Source: Nemertoderma westbladi (taxonomy: Eukaryota > Xenacoelomorpha > Nemertodermatida > Nemertodermatidae). Taken from it: a stretch of DNA of 21,554 bases. Shown piece after piece: positions 9,447 to 16,422 of this stretch. The notes under the pieces are model-generated. The model saw only the letters and a program-made list of their open reading frames with translations, had not been told where the DNA came from and ran no database searches. Position numbers and translations under genes: made by a program. Position 1 is the first letter of the stretch; every line of letters starts with the position of its first letter. The stretch spans positions 1-21,554 of the forward strand of contig JAUCBJ010000936.1 of assembly GCA_032718475.1 (NCBI GenBank), written 5' to 3'.

Positions 9447-9696
9447 TCTCTTTTATTTGCTAAAAACTCATTCAAATATATATTTGCACGAGGCAGTTAA
9501 TACATACAGTATTTACTGATAATTATAAGCAAATAAGCGTCACAGGGTTCCAGGTAACAGCTAGGCTGCACCGTGTACAGTACAAATATACAGTATGAGG
9601 AATCGAGTAGGCCTACAGTACAATCATTATTACATTACATCTACAGTATAATAAATAATGTTCTATTAATTGGCGGCAGTCACAGGTGCAAATCCG

Positions 9697-9969
9697 CTAG
9701 GTTGCATCCTCATGGCTATATTTCGATAGGAACTGTTTTTTTAACTTTGTTTTGAAATATTTTAGTTTTGTAATTTCTTTTATTTTAATTGGTAGTGCAT
9801 TCCATAATTTTATAAGATTCACGAGTAAACTTTCATGTCCGTATCTGTTTCTAGTTTTAGGTATGATTATGTTTTTTGTTCGATTGTTTAGTCTAATGTT
9901 TATTTTGGGTAAAAAAGGATGGTCTAATGCTTTAAATGGTTCTGATAGGTTGTTTATGTATTTAAAAAA
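9697..9969 (-). pseudogene. C-terminal end of the LINE reverse-transcriptase ORF, beyond an in-frame TAA
   Basis: The ORF2 frame continues for 90 codons after the TAA at 9970-9972 and ends at TAG 9697-9699. The segment reads like the usual CR1/jockey-group C-terminus: a basic P-K-T-R-N-R-Y-G-H region, then LIKLWNALPIKIKE, then YFKTKLKKQFLS. The WNxLP...FKxxLKxxL pattern is the common signature of this tail. The reading frame is unchanged, so one point mutation explains the break. Readthrough is the alternative. Confidence 0.75.
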
Positions 9970-11826
9970 TTATATTAATCCGAAATATTCTCTTACAGCT
10001 TTTAGGGTTGGTATTTTGGCTTTTTCTCGTAGTTCAGTTCCTGTTGAGTCCCTAATCCGTTTCCCAAAGATAGTTCGTAGTGCGTAATTTTGTACTTTTT
10101 CAAATTTGTATAGTATTTCCTTGTGTCCGTATTTATCATGTAGTGGGACTAATAGTTGGTTACAGTAAAGATGGTACGGCAATGTTAGTGCTTTTAGTAG
10201 TTGTAATTTTGTTTTTATTGTTAGTTGTCCCTTTATTGAGCGGAGGCAAGATATACTGAGTGTCATTTTCTGTATTGTTTTAGTTATATGATGGTGCCAT
10301 TGTAGTTTTTTATCTAATTCTACTCCTAGGTATTTAACCGTGGTTGATTGTGAGATCGGATCTTTTGTTCCTATGTCAAGATTTATTTCGTCTGTATTGA
10401 AGTCAGTTGATGTCTGTTGTTTTGGTGATAGTAGTAAGAATTCAGTCTTGGAGTGGTTCAGTTTCAAGTGATGTTGCACAAATGTTTTGTTTAATAGTAT
10501 AATTTCGTTTTGTAGTAATTTTGCAGCCAGCTGTGGATTTGTGCCTGTAGTGTATATTACTGTATCGTCTGCGTATTGAATGATAGTTGAAGATTTTGCT
10601 GTATCTGGTATGTTGTTTGTATACAATGTGAAGAGAAGTGGTGCCAGTATTGTTCCTTGTGGTAGGCCACAGATTTCCGTTAACCATGGTGATGTTGAGT
10701 TTTCTAGTTTTACTCTTTGTCGTCTATCAGTCAAATAATTTTTTATAAGAAGTTGAGATGTGGAATGAAAACCTAACGTTGCAAGTCTGTGTAGTAATAT
10801 TTGTCGGTTTACTGAGTTGAAGGCCTTGCTGAGATCCAGGAATGCTATTGCAATGTAATTATTTTCGTCAAGCTTTTTTCTCCAGGATTCTGAGAGATAT
10901 GTTAGTGCGTCAACAGTTGAAAACCCTTTTCGGAATCCAAATTGCTTAGAATAGATTATTTTGTGTTTATTTATATAATGTATAATTTGATTATAAAGTA
11001 CTCGTTCAAATATTTTAGCAAATGGCGTAGTCATTGCGACAGGTCTGTAATTTGTTGGTTCATGTGGATCACCTGATTTAAATATGGGAGTGATATTTAC
11101 AAGTTTTAGTTTGTCTGGAAAAAGTGACTTGGTGATACATTGATTTAATATGTAAGTTAATTGATATGTTATATGCGGGGCTATATTCTTGATAATTTTT
11201 ATCGGTATTAAAGATGGTCCACTGGATTTTTTCGCATTTAAATTATTTATGATGTTGTATACGTCTGATGATGTTATACATTGGAAGGAGAAAGTATCCT
11301 TAATGTTTGTTCCTACTACCGTTACTCCAAGTGTTTTCATATTTGCATCAACGCTAACGTAACGAACAAAATATATAATTATCAAACTGAAAATAATTCT
11401 GATCATACGGTATCTATATTTGTCGTTGCGGGTAAACTTGAAATAGTGAATTCTGCCCTTCCCCCTGTGACGACTGTATTTTAAGTAATTATTTATTATT
11501 GTGTACGCGTATAATATTGCAATAGGTAAAAACGCAAGTAGTACTAGTGCAATTACAGTACAAATTAAGATATAGAATACTGCTAGTAAAATCACAAATG
11601 ATGTCAAAATAACGATTAATAATGTTATCTTAATATAATTTGTATACATTGATATTAATAAAAGCATAAAAATTGCTGTTAAGTATGATAATATTAGAGA
11701 TTCTGTAAATATGAAAAATAATTGATTATACATGTAGTTGCTCAAATTAAAATCAATATCACAAATGCTGATTGAGTCATTAACTAATATAGTATCTTTA
11801 GTCAGTGTGAATAATAATATTACCAT
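9970..11826 (-). CDS. Reverse transcriptase (LINE ORF2) with an N-terminal multi-transmembrane region and no endonuclease
   Basis: The protein is 618 aa and starts at the ATG at 11824-11826, with an in-frame stop about 10 codons upstream. Residues 37-60, 65-90, 91-112 and 141-157 are long hydrophobic stretches, so about four membrane segments, with a basic loop at 115-140 (YSRHRGKGR...RNDKYRYR). Residues 175-515 form a clear reverse transcriptase: SSGPSLIPIKII (201), PIFKSGDPHEPTNYRPVAMT (247), motif A AFLDLSKAFNSVN (Asp331; the second Asp is Asn337), motif B GLPQGTILAPLLF (387), motif C YADD (418-421), motif D LNHSKTEFLLL (456) and VKYLGVELDKKLQW (497). The sequence resembles CR1/L2/jockey LINEs. 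Their N-terminal APE endonuclease is absent. An in-frame TAA cuts off about 90 conserved C-terminal residues. The expected role is target-primed cDNA synthesis. What the membrane region does is unknown to me. Confidence 0.9.
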   Translation of the reverse strand: MVILLFTLTKDTILVNDSISICDIDFNLSNYMYNQLFFIFTESLILSYLTAIFMLLLISMYTNYIKITLLIVILTSFVILLAVFYILICTVIALVLLAFLPIAILYAYTIINNYLKYSRHRGKGRIHYFKFTRNDKYRYRMIRIIFSLIIIYFVRYVSVDANMKTLGVTVVGTNIKDTFSFQCITSSDVYNIINNLNAKKSSGPSLIPIKIIKNIAPHITYQLTYILNQCITKSLFPDKLKLVNITPIFKSGDPHEPTNYRPVAMTTPFAKIFERVLYNQIIHYINKHKIIYSKQFGFRKGFSTVDALTYLSESWRKKLDENNYIAIAFLDLSKAFNSVNRQILLHRLATLGFHSTSQLLIKNYLTDRRQRVKLENSTSPWLTEICGLPQGTILAPLLFTLYTNNIPDTAKSSTIIQYADDTVIYTTGTNPQLAAKLLQNEIILLNKTFVQHHLKLNHSKTEFLLLSPKQQTSTDFNTDEINLDIGTKDPISQSTTVKYLGVELDKKLQWHHHITKTIQKMTLSISCLRSIKGQLTIKTKLQLLKALTLPYHLYCNQLLVPLHDKYGHKEILYKFEKVQNYALRTIFGKRIRDSTGTELREKAKIPTLKAVREYFGLI

Positions 11827-11917
11827 AAAAATATTTAAAATATTGAATGCTGTATTTTAGTCATTGTGGTTTAATTGGTTTAATTGGGGTGTTTGTATGC
11901 ATAAATAATATATTGAT

Positions 11918-14266
11918 TCAGGCATCTATTGCCTGCAAAAAATGTATTAAAGCCCCTATTACGCGTTTATTGCACCCGGTAGGTTTACTAAGAGTGGTAT
12001 CCACTAGAACTGTTGACTGTACCTTGGACTGTCGGATGGCACTCGGCTGAGGTTTTGGGTACGATCCTGGCTGAGGTTCCGGTTGGGAACCACGATGAGG
12101 TTCCGGGAAGGAATGAGGCTCGGGATCATGGAAGGAACCACGCTGAGGTTCAGGGTAAGAACCACGCTGAGGTTCCGGGTAGGGACCACGCTGGGGTTCC
12201 GGGTAGGAACCACGCTGAGGTTCCGGGTAGGGACCACGCTGGGGTTCCGGGTAGGAACCACGCTGAGGTTCCGGGTAGGAATGAGGCTCGAGTTCATGGG
12301 AGGAACCACGCTGATGTTTAGGGTAGGAACCATGCTGAGGTTCCAGGTAGGAACCATACTGAGGTTCACGGTAGGAACCACGCTGAGGTTCACGATAGGA
12401 ACCACGCTTAGGTTCATGGTAGGAACCCCGCTGAGGATCCGGGAAGGAACCATGCCGAGGTTCCGGGTTGGAACCACGCTGAGGTTCCGGGTAGGAATCA
12501 CCCTGTGGATCAAGGAAGGAACCACGCTGAAGTTCCGAGTAACCTGTCCCGGTCCCCGGCTGATATGCTGAAGACGGAGGCTGTCTGAATCGTGAGTTAC
12601 CATTGTTTGGGTTGTATGGTGTCTGTATGAGACCCGCCTGATGTGTTGGCATCGCGTTGGGTAGCCGCCACGGCGCTGGCCGCGAGTAGATCACTGGTCG
12701 AGTCGGAATGTCGCCTGTGGTGGAATTATCAGGAGCTCGATCACGCTCAGATTGCGGTCTTACCTTGTCGATAATAGATCGCACTAGTAGGCGAATATTG
12801 CTTTCTTTAATGTGTTTATTGTCATATAAATGAGTAAGTAAAATGTTCGAATGATCAACATATGTGCAGTTATTCTTACTCGTTATTCCACTGATCAACT
12901 CATTTAGTTTATCCACCTCCTTGTCTTTTCTACATAGTACCGACGATACAACTACATGACACCTCGGCCATGTTTCCTTTGCAAACTTTACTCCATTTTC
13001 TATATATTTACACACCTGATGGGCCGACTCCTTGTCGAAGTCATTAGTTCCGGTTAATATAAACACAGAGTCGATGTTTTTGTGTTTGTCCGACGCGGAC
13101 TTTAATACGGATTCTATTTGAGCCGCTTTGGAGCACGGTACCATCTTGGCGTCTCGACGTATTTTTCGGGGGTATATATATTTTCTGTTGCTGTCCATCA
13201 CCAGTAGGCAGCGTATATCCTCGTATTTGGATGGATTTTGTGCGGTGAATGGAGGGGAGCTAGGTTGATTTGTAACTTCGGTGCTATCATGGTGCTCCGG
13301 TTCCCTTACCTCGGGTCCGGTATTCACCTCAGCCTGTTGCGAGTCTATAGGCAACTCTACTACCGATTGATTTCCATCGACCTTTGTCTCCTCTGATTGA
13401 GTCTTATTCGACAGCAGGTCTACTTCACTAACCGTATCGTAGTTGGGTAGATCTGTTTGCGTCCCATTTGCATTTCCAGGAGTTAAGGTTAACTTACTTT
13501 GCTCCTGACTTTCTTGTTTGTTGTCCATATTATTATCGTTTGAAGTATTGTTGCCTTCTTCCAGTAAATGTACGCGATCCTGTAGTTTCGATATTATCTT
13601 CATATTGTTCCTATTGGTTTTAAGCAACTGTCCCCATTGTAGCTCCAGTGTTTTCATCCTCTGGTCTAGATCTATGTAGTTTGTAGGCTGTGTAGCAACA
13701 TTGGAATGTGGATCTGGATATGCATGTTGAGTCATCATTTCGTCGCCGCTTTCGCTGTCTGTATCCGAAACATTATTACGAGAGAATGTGACGGTGTCAT
13801 TCAGCGGCACTGCGACCTCGAATTTGTTGACATAGGAGTCATCCGGACTTCCGACGCCGACATCCGCTATCAGTGGATCGTCACCGCTGATGTTGACTGA
13901 TCCTATAGGTATAGGCCTATAGGAAATAGGGGCTGGAGATGGGCTGGGTACCGGTAGGCGTAGGTCTAGATTTTGGTACTTTCCTGGGGCAGAGTTCCGT
14001 CTACCAGTACCCGTAGGCCTACTTGTACATGATTCCCTAACAAAGCGTACCTGCGCGTGTTCATGTAGTCGCTGTACAAAATCGTTTCTTGAACCAGTTG
14101 TTTCCATACCAAGTCTAGTTAATTCGGCCTTCAGATCCGGTACAAACCATTCTTCATAATTTACAAATCCGGTATCGGTACCGGTATCGGCGGTTTCAAA
14201 AGTATCGGTATCCGATGTGCTGGTTAACTCTAATCGCGATCTTTCGCGATCCACTGTTGCCGCCAT
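11918..14266 (-). CDS. LINE ORF1-like protein: SAP domain, coiled coil, SGNH/GDSL-esterase-like domain, RGS-type repeats
   Basis: The protein is 782 aa. It starts at ATG 14264-14266 in a good context (A at -3, G at +4). Residues 38-72 (WFVPDLKAELTRLGM...FVQRLHEH) fit a SAP DNA-binding helix-extension-helix. Residues 200-236 look like a short coiled coil. Residues 350-502 look like an SGNH hydrolase: MDSN (Ser359, block I), LTGTNDF (Asn408, block III) and YDNKH (Asp482/His485, block V). Residues about 578-745 are some 20 tandem octapeptides of consensus PEPQRGSY, basic and probably disordered. CR1-group ORF1 proteins are known to carry esterase domains. By analogy this protein binds element RNA/DNA and assists retrotransposition. 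A SAP domain in this position is not one I know of. ORF2 follows 91 nt downstream on the same strand. It ends at TGA 11918-11920. Confidence 0.85.
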   Translation of the reverse strand: MAATVDRERSRLELTSTSDTDTFETADTGTDTGFVNYEEWFVPDLKAELTRLGMETTGSRNDFVQRLHEHAQVRFVRESCTSRPTGTGRRNSAPGKYQNLDLRLPVPSPSPAPISYRPIPIGSVNISGDDPLIADVGVGSPDDSYVNKFEVAVPLNDTVTFSRNNVSDTDSESGDEMMTQHAYPDPHSNVATQPTNYIDLDQRMKTLELQWGQLLKTNRNNMKIISKLQDRVHLLEEGNNTSNDNNMDNKQESQEQSKLTLTPGNANGTQTDLPNYDTVSEVDLLSNKTQSEETKVDGNQSVVELPIDSQQAEVNTGPEVREPEHHDSTEVTNQPSSPPFTAQNPSKYEDIRCLLVMDSNRKYIYPRKIRRDAKMVPCSKAAQIESVLKSASDKHKNIDSVFILTGTNDFDKESAHQVCKYIENGVKFAKETWPRCHVVVSSVLCRKDKEVDKLNELISGITSKNNCTYVDHSNILLTHLYDNKHIKESNIRLLVRSIIDKVRPQSERDRAPDNSTTGDIPTRPVIYSRPAPWRLPNAMPTHQAGLIQTPYNPNNGNSRFRQPPSSAYQPGTGTGYSELQRGSFLDPQGDSYPEPQRGSNPEPRHGSFPDPQRGSYHEPKRGSYREPQRGSYREPQYGSYLEPQHGSYPKHQRGSSHELEPHSYPEPQRGSYPEPQRGPYPEPQRGSYPEPQRGPYPEPQRGSYPEPQRGSFHDPEPHSFPEPHRGSQPEPQPGSYPKPQPSAIRQSKVQSTVLVDTTLSKPTGCNKRVIGALIHFLQAIDA
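12032..12540 (-). repeat. 24-bp in-frame minisatellite in ORF1, about 20 units
   Basis: The plus-strand unit is close to GTAGGAACCACGCTGAGG followed by TTCCGG, and it is repeated about 20 times. The period is a multiple of three, so every unit encodes the same octapeptide frame. A higher-order variant (LEPHSY / PEPHSF) appears twice. Confidence 0.9.
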
Positions 14267-14401
14267 TTTAGACGATCTTTGATAATAGCATCAATCAGAT
14301 GGAAGAGTCAGTCTTGCAGTCAGTCAGTGCTTCAGATTTTAGTTTTTTAGTTTCAGTAATTGCAAAAGATTTCAAATTTTACTGATAAACGTTCTAAGAA
14401 G

Positions 14402-14433
14402 TGATAACCGAAGGCAAACCGGCCCTTTTATAC
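14402..14433 (-). promoter_or_regulatory. TATA box and initiator-like site upstream of LINE ORF1
   Basis: On the minus strand, GTATAAAAG (14433-14425) lies 30 nt upstream of TCACTTC, whose A is at 14402. This matches a YYANWYY initiator at the canonical distance. The implied start leaves a 5' UTR of about 136 nt before the ORF1 ATG. It is predicted from sequence only. Confidence 0.5.
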
Positions 14434-14646
14434 TAAATATCGCACATGGAAACTAAACAGAATTTTCCACAGCTTCACATTTGAGCAATAAAGTGCTTCG
14501 TGCCCTATGATTGGCCCAGCTCATCGTTCAACGCAGTCCAGCCCTTACACTAATCTGGGACATGGAATCCTAACAGAATTTTCCACTGCCTCACATTTGA
14601 GCAATAAGATAATTTATGCCCTATGATTGGCCTGGCTCATCATTCG
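14422..14646 (-). repeat. Two tandem promoter-like repeats, about 116-bp period, with CCAAT boxes
   Basis: Copy 1 (about 14422-14529) and copy 2 (about 14540-14646) share CATGGAA...CTAACAGAATTTTCCAC, TCACATTTGAGCAATAA and GCCCTATGATTGGCC, in that order. CATGGA recurs at 14445 and 14561. On the minus strand each has a CCAAT box (14514-14510 and 14630-14626), and a further CCAAT is at 14669-14665. The arrangement resembles the repeated monomers in some LINE 5' regions. Activity is inferred. Confidence 0.7.
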
Positions 14647-14716
14647 CTACGTTGTACGCTTCTCATTGGCCTACCAATTAGCACCAAACGAAAATAAATG
14701 GCCCCAAAATACAAAT

Positions 14717-14796
14717 TTCCCGACCGGGATTCGAACTCGTAACCTATGTAATGTAACCAACGCCTTAACCATCTGACCACTACACCACGAGAGTAC
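14717..14796 (-). ncRNA. tRNA-derived SINE-like sequence with pol III A and B boxes
   Basis: On the minus strand, TGGTGTAGTGG (14788-14778) fits an A box and GTTCGAATCCC (14736-14726) fits a B box. TCTCG at the 5' side can pair with CGGGA at the 3' side like a shortened acceptor stem. The T stem is poorly paired and the anticodon arm is not clean, so this is a tRNA-derived relic or SINE head rather than a working tRNA gene. It runs directly into the LINE promoter repeats in the same orientation. Confidence 0.65.
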
Positions 14797-14829
14797 CTAA
14801 GGGTTTTATGTGTACAAATATGAATAGGC

Positions 14830-15015
14830 ATATTACATTACTGTAACTTAATCAAAATGCGTCGGATTTTCGAAAGTTTTTACGTTAAAGTTAAACTACA
14901 AATGCTACCTTATAGTGAAATAATTCATCAAAGGGGTTAAGCAACACGGTCCCTACTTTGCCCTGTCGACACCCCAGCCTTTTTCCACCAATCCTTTTTT
15001 AGAATTTATTAATTT
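14830..15015. other. Non-coding spacer
   Basis: AT-rich sequence. No supported feature. Confidence 0.4.
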
Positions 15016-15260
15016 TTTTGGTATTGGTGAAAGTTCTACAACATTAGTAGATATGTTTTTTATGATAGCTAGTGTTTTTTTGCTAGCTAGTATTTTTTGA
15101 AATTATAAAAAATGTGAAAGTCCATGATATGTCAGGTTAAACTGTTGAAGAATATATTAATGACCAAAATAATTTCCAAAAATTACTAGCTAGTAAAAAA
15201 TACTAGCTATATACCATAAAAAATCTACTAAGGTTCTAGAACATTCACTAATATAAAAAA
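15016..15260. mobile_element. Hairpin (foldback) element with about 85-bp inverted arms
   Basis: The left arm (about 15024-15106) and the right arm (about 15169-15252) are inverted complements over most of their length. Shared blocks include GTTCTA..AC, TTAGTAGAT, ATGATAGCTAGT / its complement, and CTAGCTAGTA. A loop of about 60 bp separates them. This is the form of a non-autonomous inverted-repeat element. A fragment of its right flank recurs at 18843-18895. Confidence 0.7.
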
Positions 15261-15812
15261 GCACTCAAAATCACAAAAAAATAAAGGTTAAAAAACTCAT
15301 TCGGGACCCTTTTGCTTAAGGAGTCAAAATTGTAGAACAAATTCCCGAAGTTTGCGACGTTTGCGAAATTCGCAAAGAATTCGTCTGTTTCTGTGCCCTA
15401 ATGGTTTCGTGACGAAACAATCAAATCTTACACACTTAACACACACGAACTAATTTAATGTGGGTATTAGTATGCCTGAATAATTAAATAGAAATTAAAT
15501 TAATGAACGCTATTACAACATGAAATCTACGGAATCAATACACAACACGCGCACAGTACTGAATTTAAAAATTTATATAGATTGCAACTTATATTTGGCT
15601 ACCTTTTAATGGGTGATTAATTTAATTATTCACCCTTATATATTTGTAGCCTTTTTAATTTGTGCCTCTAATTGAATCAAACATTAAACTAAAATATATG
15701 TCACAATATTGGTCTGTCGGTAGCTGGTCAATGAATTTCTCATAAATTTGTTAATTAGTCGCTGTTCATTCATTGAACATTTGAACACGTGCTGCTCGAA
15801 GACCCCACAACG
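15261..15812. other. AT-rich non-coding region
   Basis: No open frame or repeat that can be supported, apart from short AT-rich words. Confidence 0.4.
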
Positions 15813-16235
15813 TGTTTTTTTGCTGATACCAAGCAGAGTATACTACACCGTAGGGTGTGTATTTGGGGAGACGATGACCAATCTACAGTTCCCCAGTCTG
15901 CCGCTATTAGGGGATGAAATGTCTGAATGAGGAAACCTACAATTTTGTTGTTTATGAATGCTTTTTTGCTGATACTTGGCACTTGGCAGAGGACCACTAC
16001 ACCATAGTCTTCGTGTTTGGGGAGGACGCTAACAAGTGCAGAATTATGCAGTCTGCCACTAGGGGGCGAAATGTCTGAAATTAAAACCTTCTATTTTAAT
16101 ACGATAGAGTTGCTGCAGTGACCTACTGCACTATACAGTAGGTTGTGTTTGCGAGGACGCTAAATACTACTCTGCAGTTATACAATTTTCCACTAAGTGG
16201 AAAATATTACACACAGTTGAAACCTTTTCCCATTT
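15813..16235 (+). repeat. Tandem repeat array, copy 1 (units of about 140-150 bp)
   Basis: Three units are visible: about 15821-15955, about 15965-16080 and a diverged one at about 16105-16220. Each shows GCTGATAC-type starts, GTGTTTGGGGAGGACGCTAA-like middles and CTGCCACTAGGGGGCGAAAT-like ends followed by GTCTGA. Positions 15813-16118 recur at 18460-18771 with 3 substitutions and one 6-bp indel. Confidence 0.8.
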
Positions 16236-16422
16236 TATTATTTGTAATCCATTGGAGGTGTTACTTGGTAGGTATCTACTACAACATAAAGCCTTATGTT
16301 TATTATTGTATGTAGCTGCAACTAAATCGGAATCAGTCTGATAGTCTTATGTAAAGTTTTGTTAAGTTAATTAATTAATTTATTTATGTTTGATATTGTC
16401 CATTGATTGATTGACTGTATCT
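16236..16422. other. Non-coding spacer
   Basis: AT-rich sequence with a short (TTAA)n stretch. Nothing else was seen. Confidence 0.4.

Larger units (their letters stand above)
9429..14650 (-). mobile_element. Two-ORF LINE-like (CR1/L2-type) non-LTR retroelement
   Basis: On the minus strand, in order: promoter-like repeats (14650-14422), a TATA box, a 5' UTR, ORF1 (14266-11918), a 91-nt gap, ORF2 reverse transcriptase (11826-9970, continuing to 9697 after one stop codon), a 3' UTR with AATAAA, and a terminal (ATA)n microsatellite at 9429-9446. A short repeat tail instead of poly(A) is typical of the CR1/L2 group, as is an esterase-like domain in ORF1. No APE-type endonuclease is encoded. The 5' boundary is uncertain because the upstream tRNA-like sequence may or may not belong to the element. 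No target-site duplication was found. Confidence 0.75.

Noticed and set aside
3387-9972. Two unrelated retroelements each interrupted by a single in-frame stop (TAG, TAA), suggesting stop-codon reassignment
   Set aside because: The LINE tail ends naturally at a TAG (9697) right after the conserved domain, introns and TE types are animal-like, and no nuclear code with TAA/TAG reassigned is known in animals. Independent nonsense mutations are simpler.
9752-10087. Plus-strand 111-codon hydrophobic open frame
   Set aside because: It is antisense to the conserved C-terminal part of the LINE reverse transcriptase and has no support of its own.
12004-12603. Long open frames on both strands over the ORF1 repeat array
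   Set aside because: They arise because the 24-bp repeat keeps several frames open. Only the frame continuous with the SAP and SGNH domains is a credible gene.
14717-14796. A functional tRNA gene
   Set aside because: The A and B boxes are good, but the T stem pairs poorly, the acceptor stem is short and no clean anticodon arm forms. It is better read as tRNA-derived SINE sequence.
15770-15997. Minus-strand frames near 15.8 and 18.5 kb encoding nearly the same peptide
   Set aside because: The similarity comes from the DNA duplication of a non-coding tandem repeat. The frame differs by indels and has no domain.
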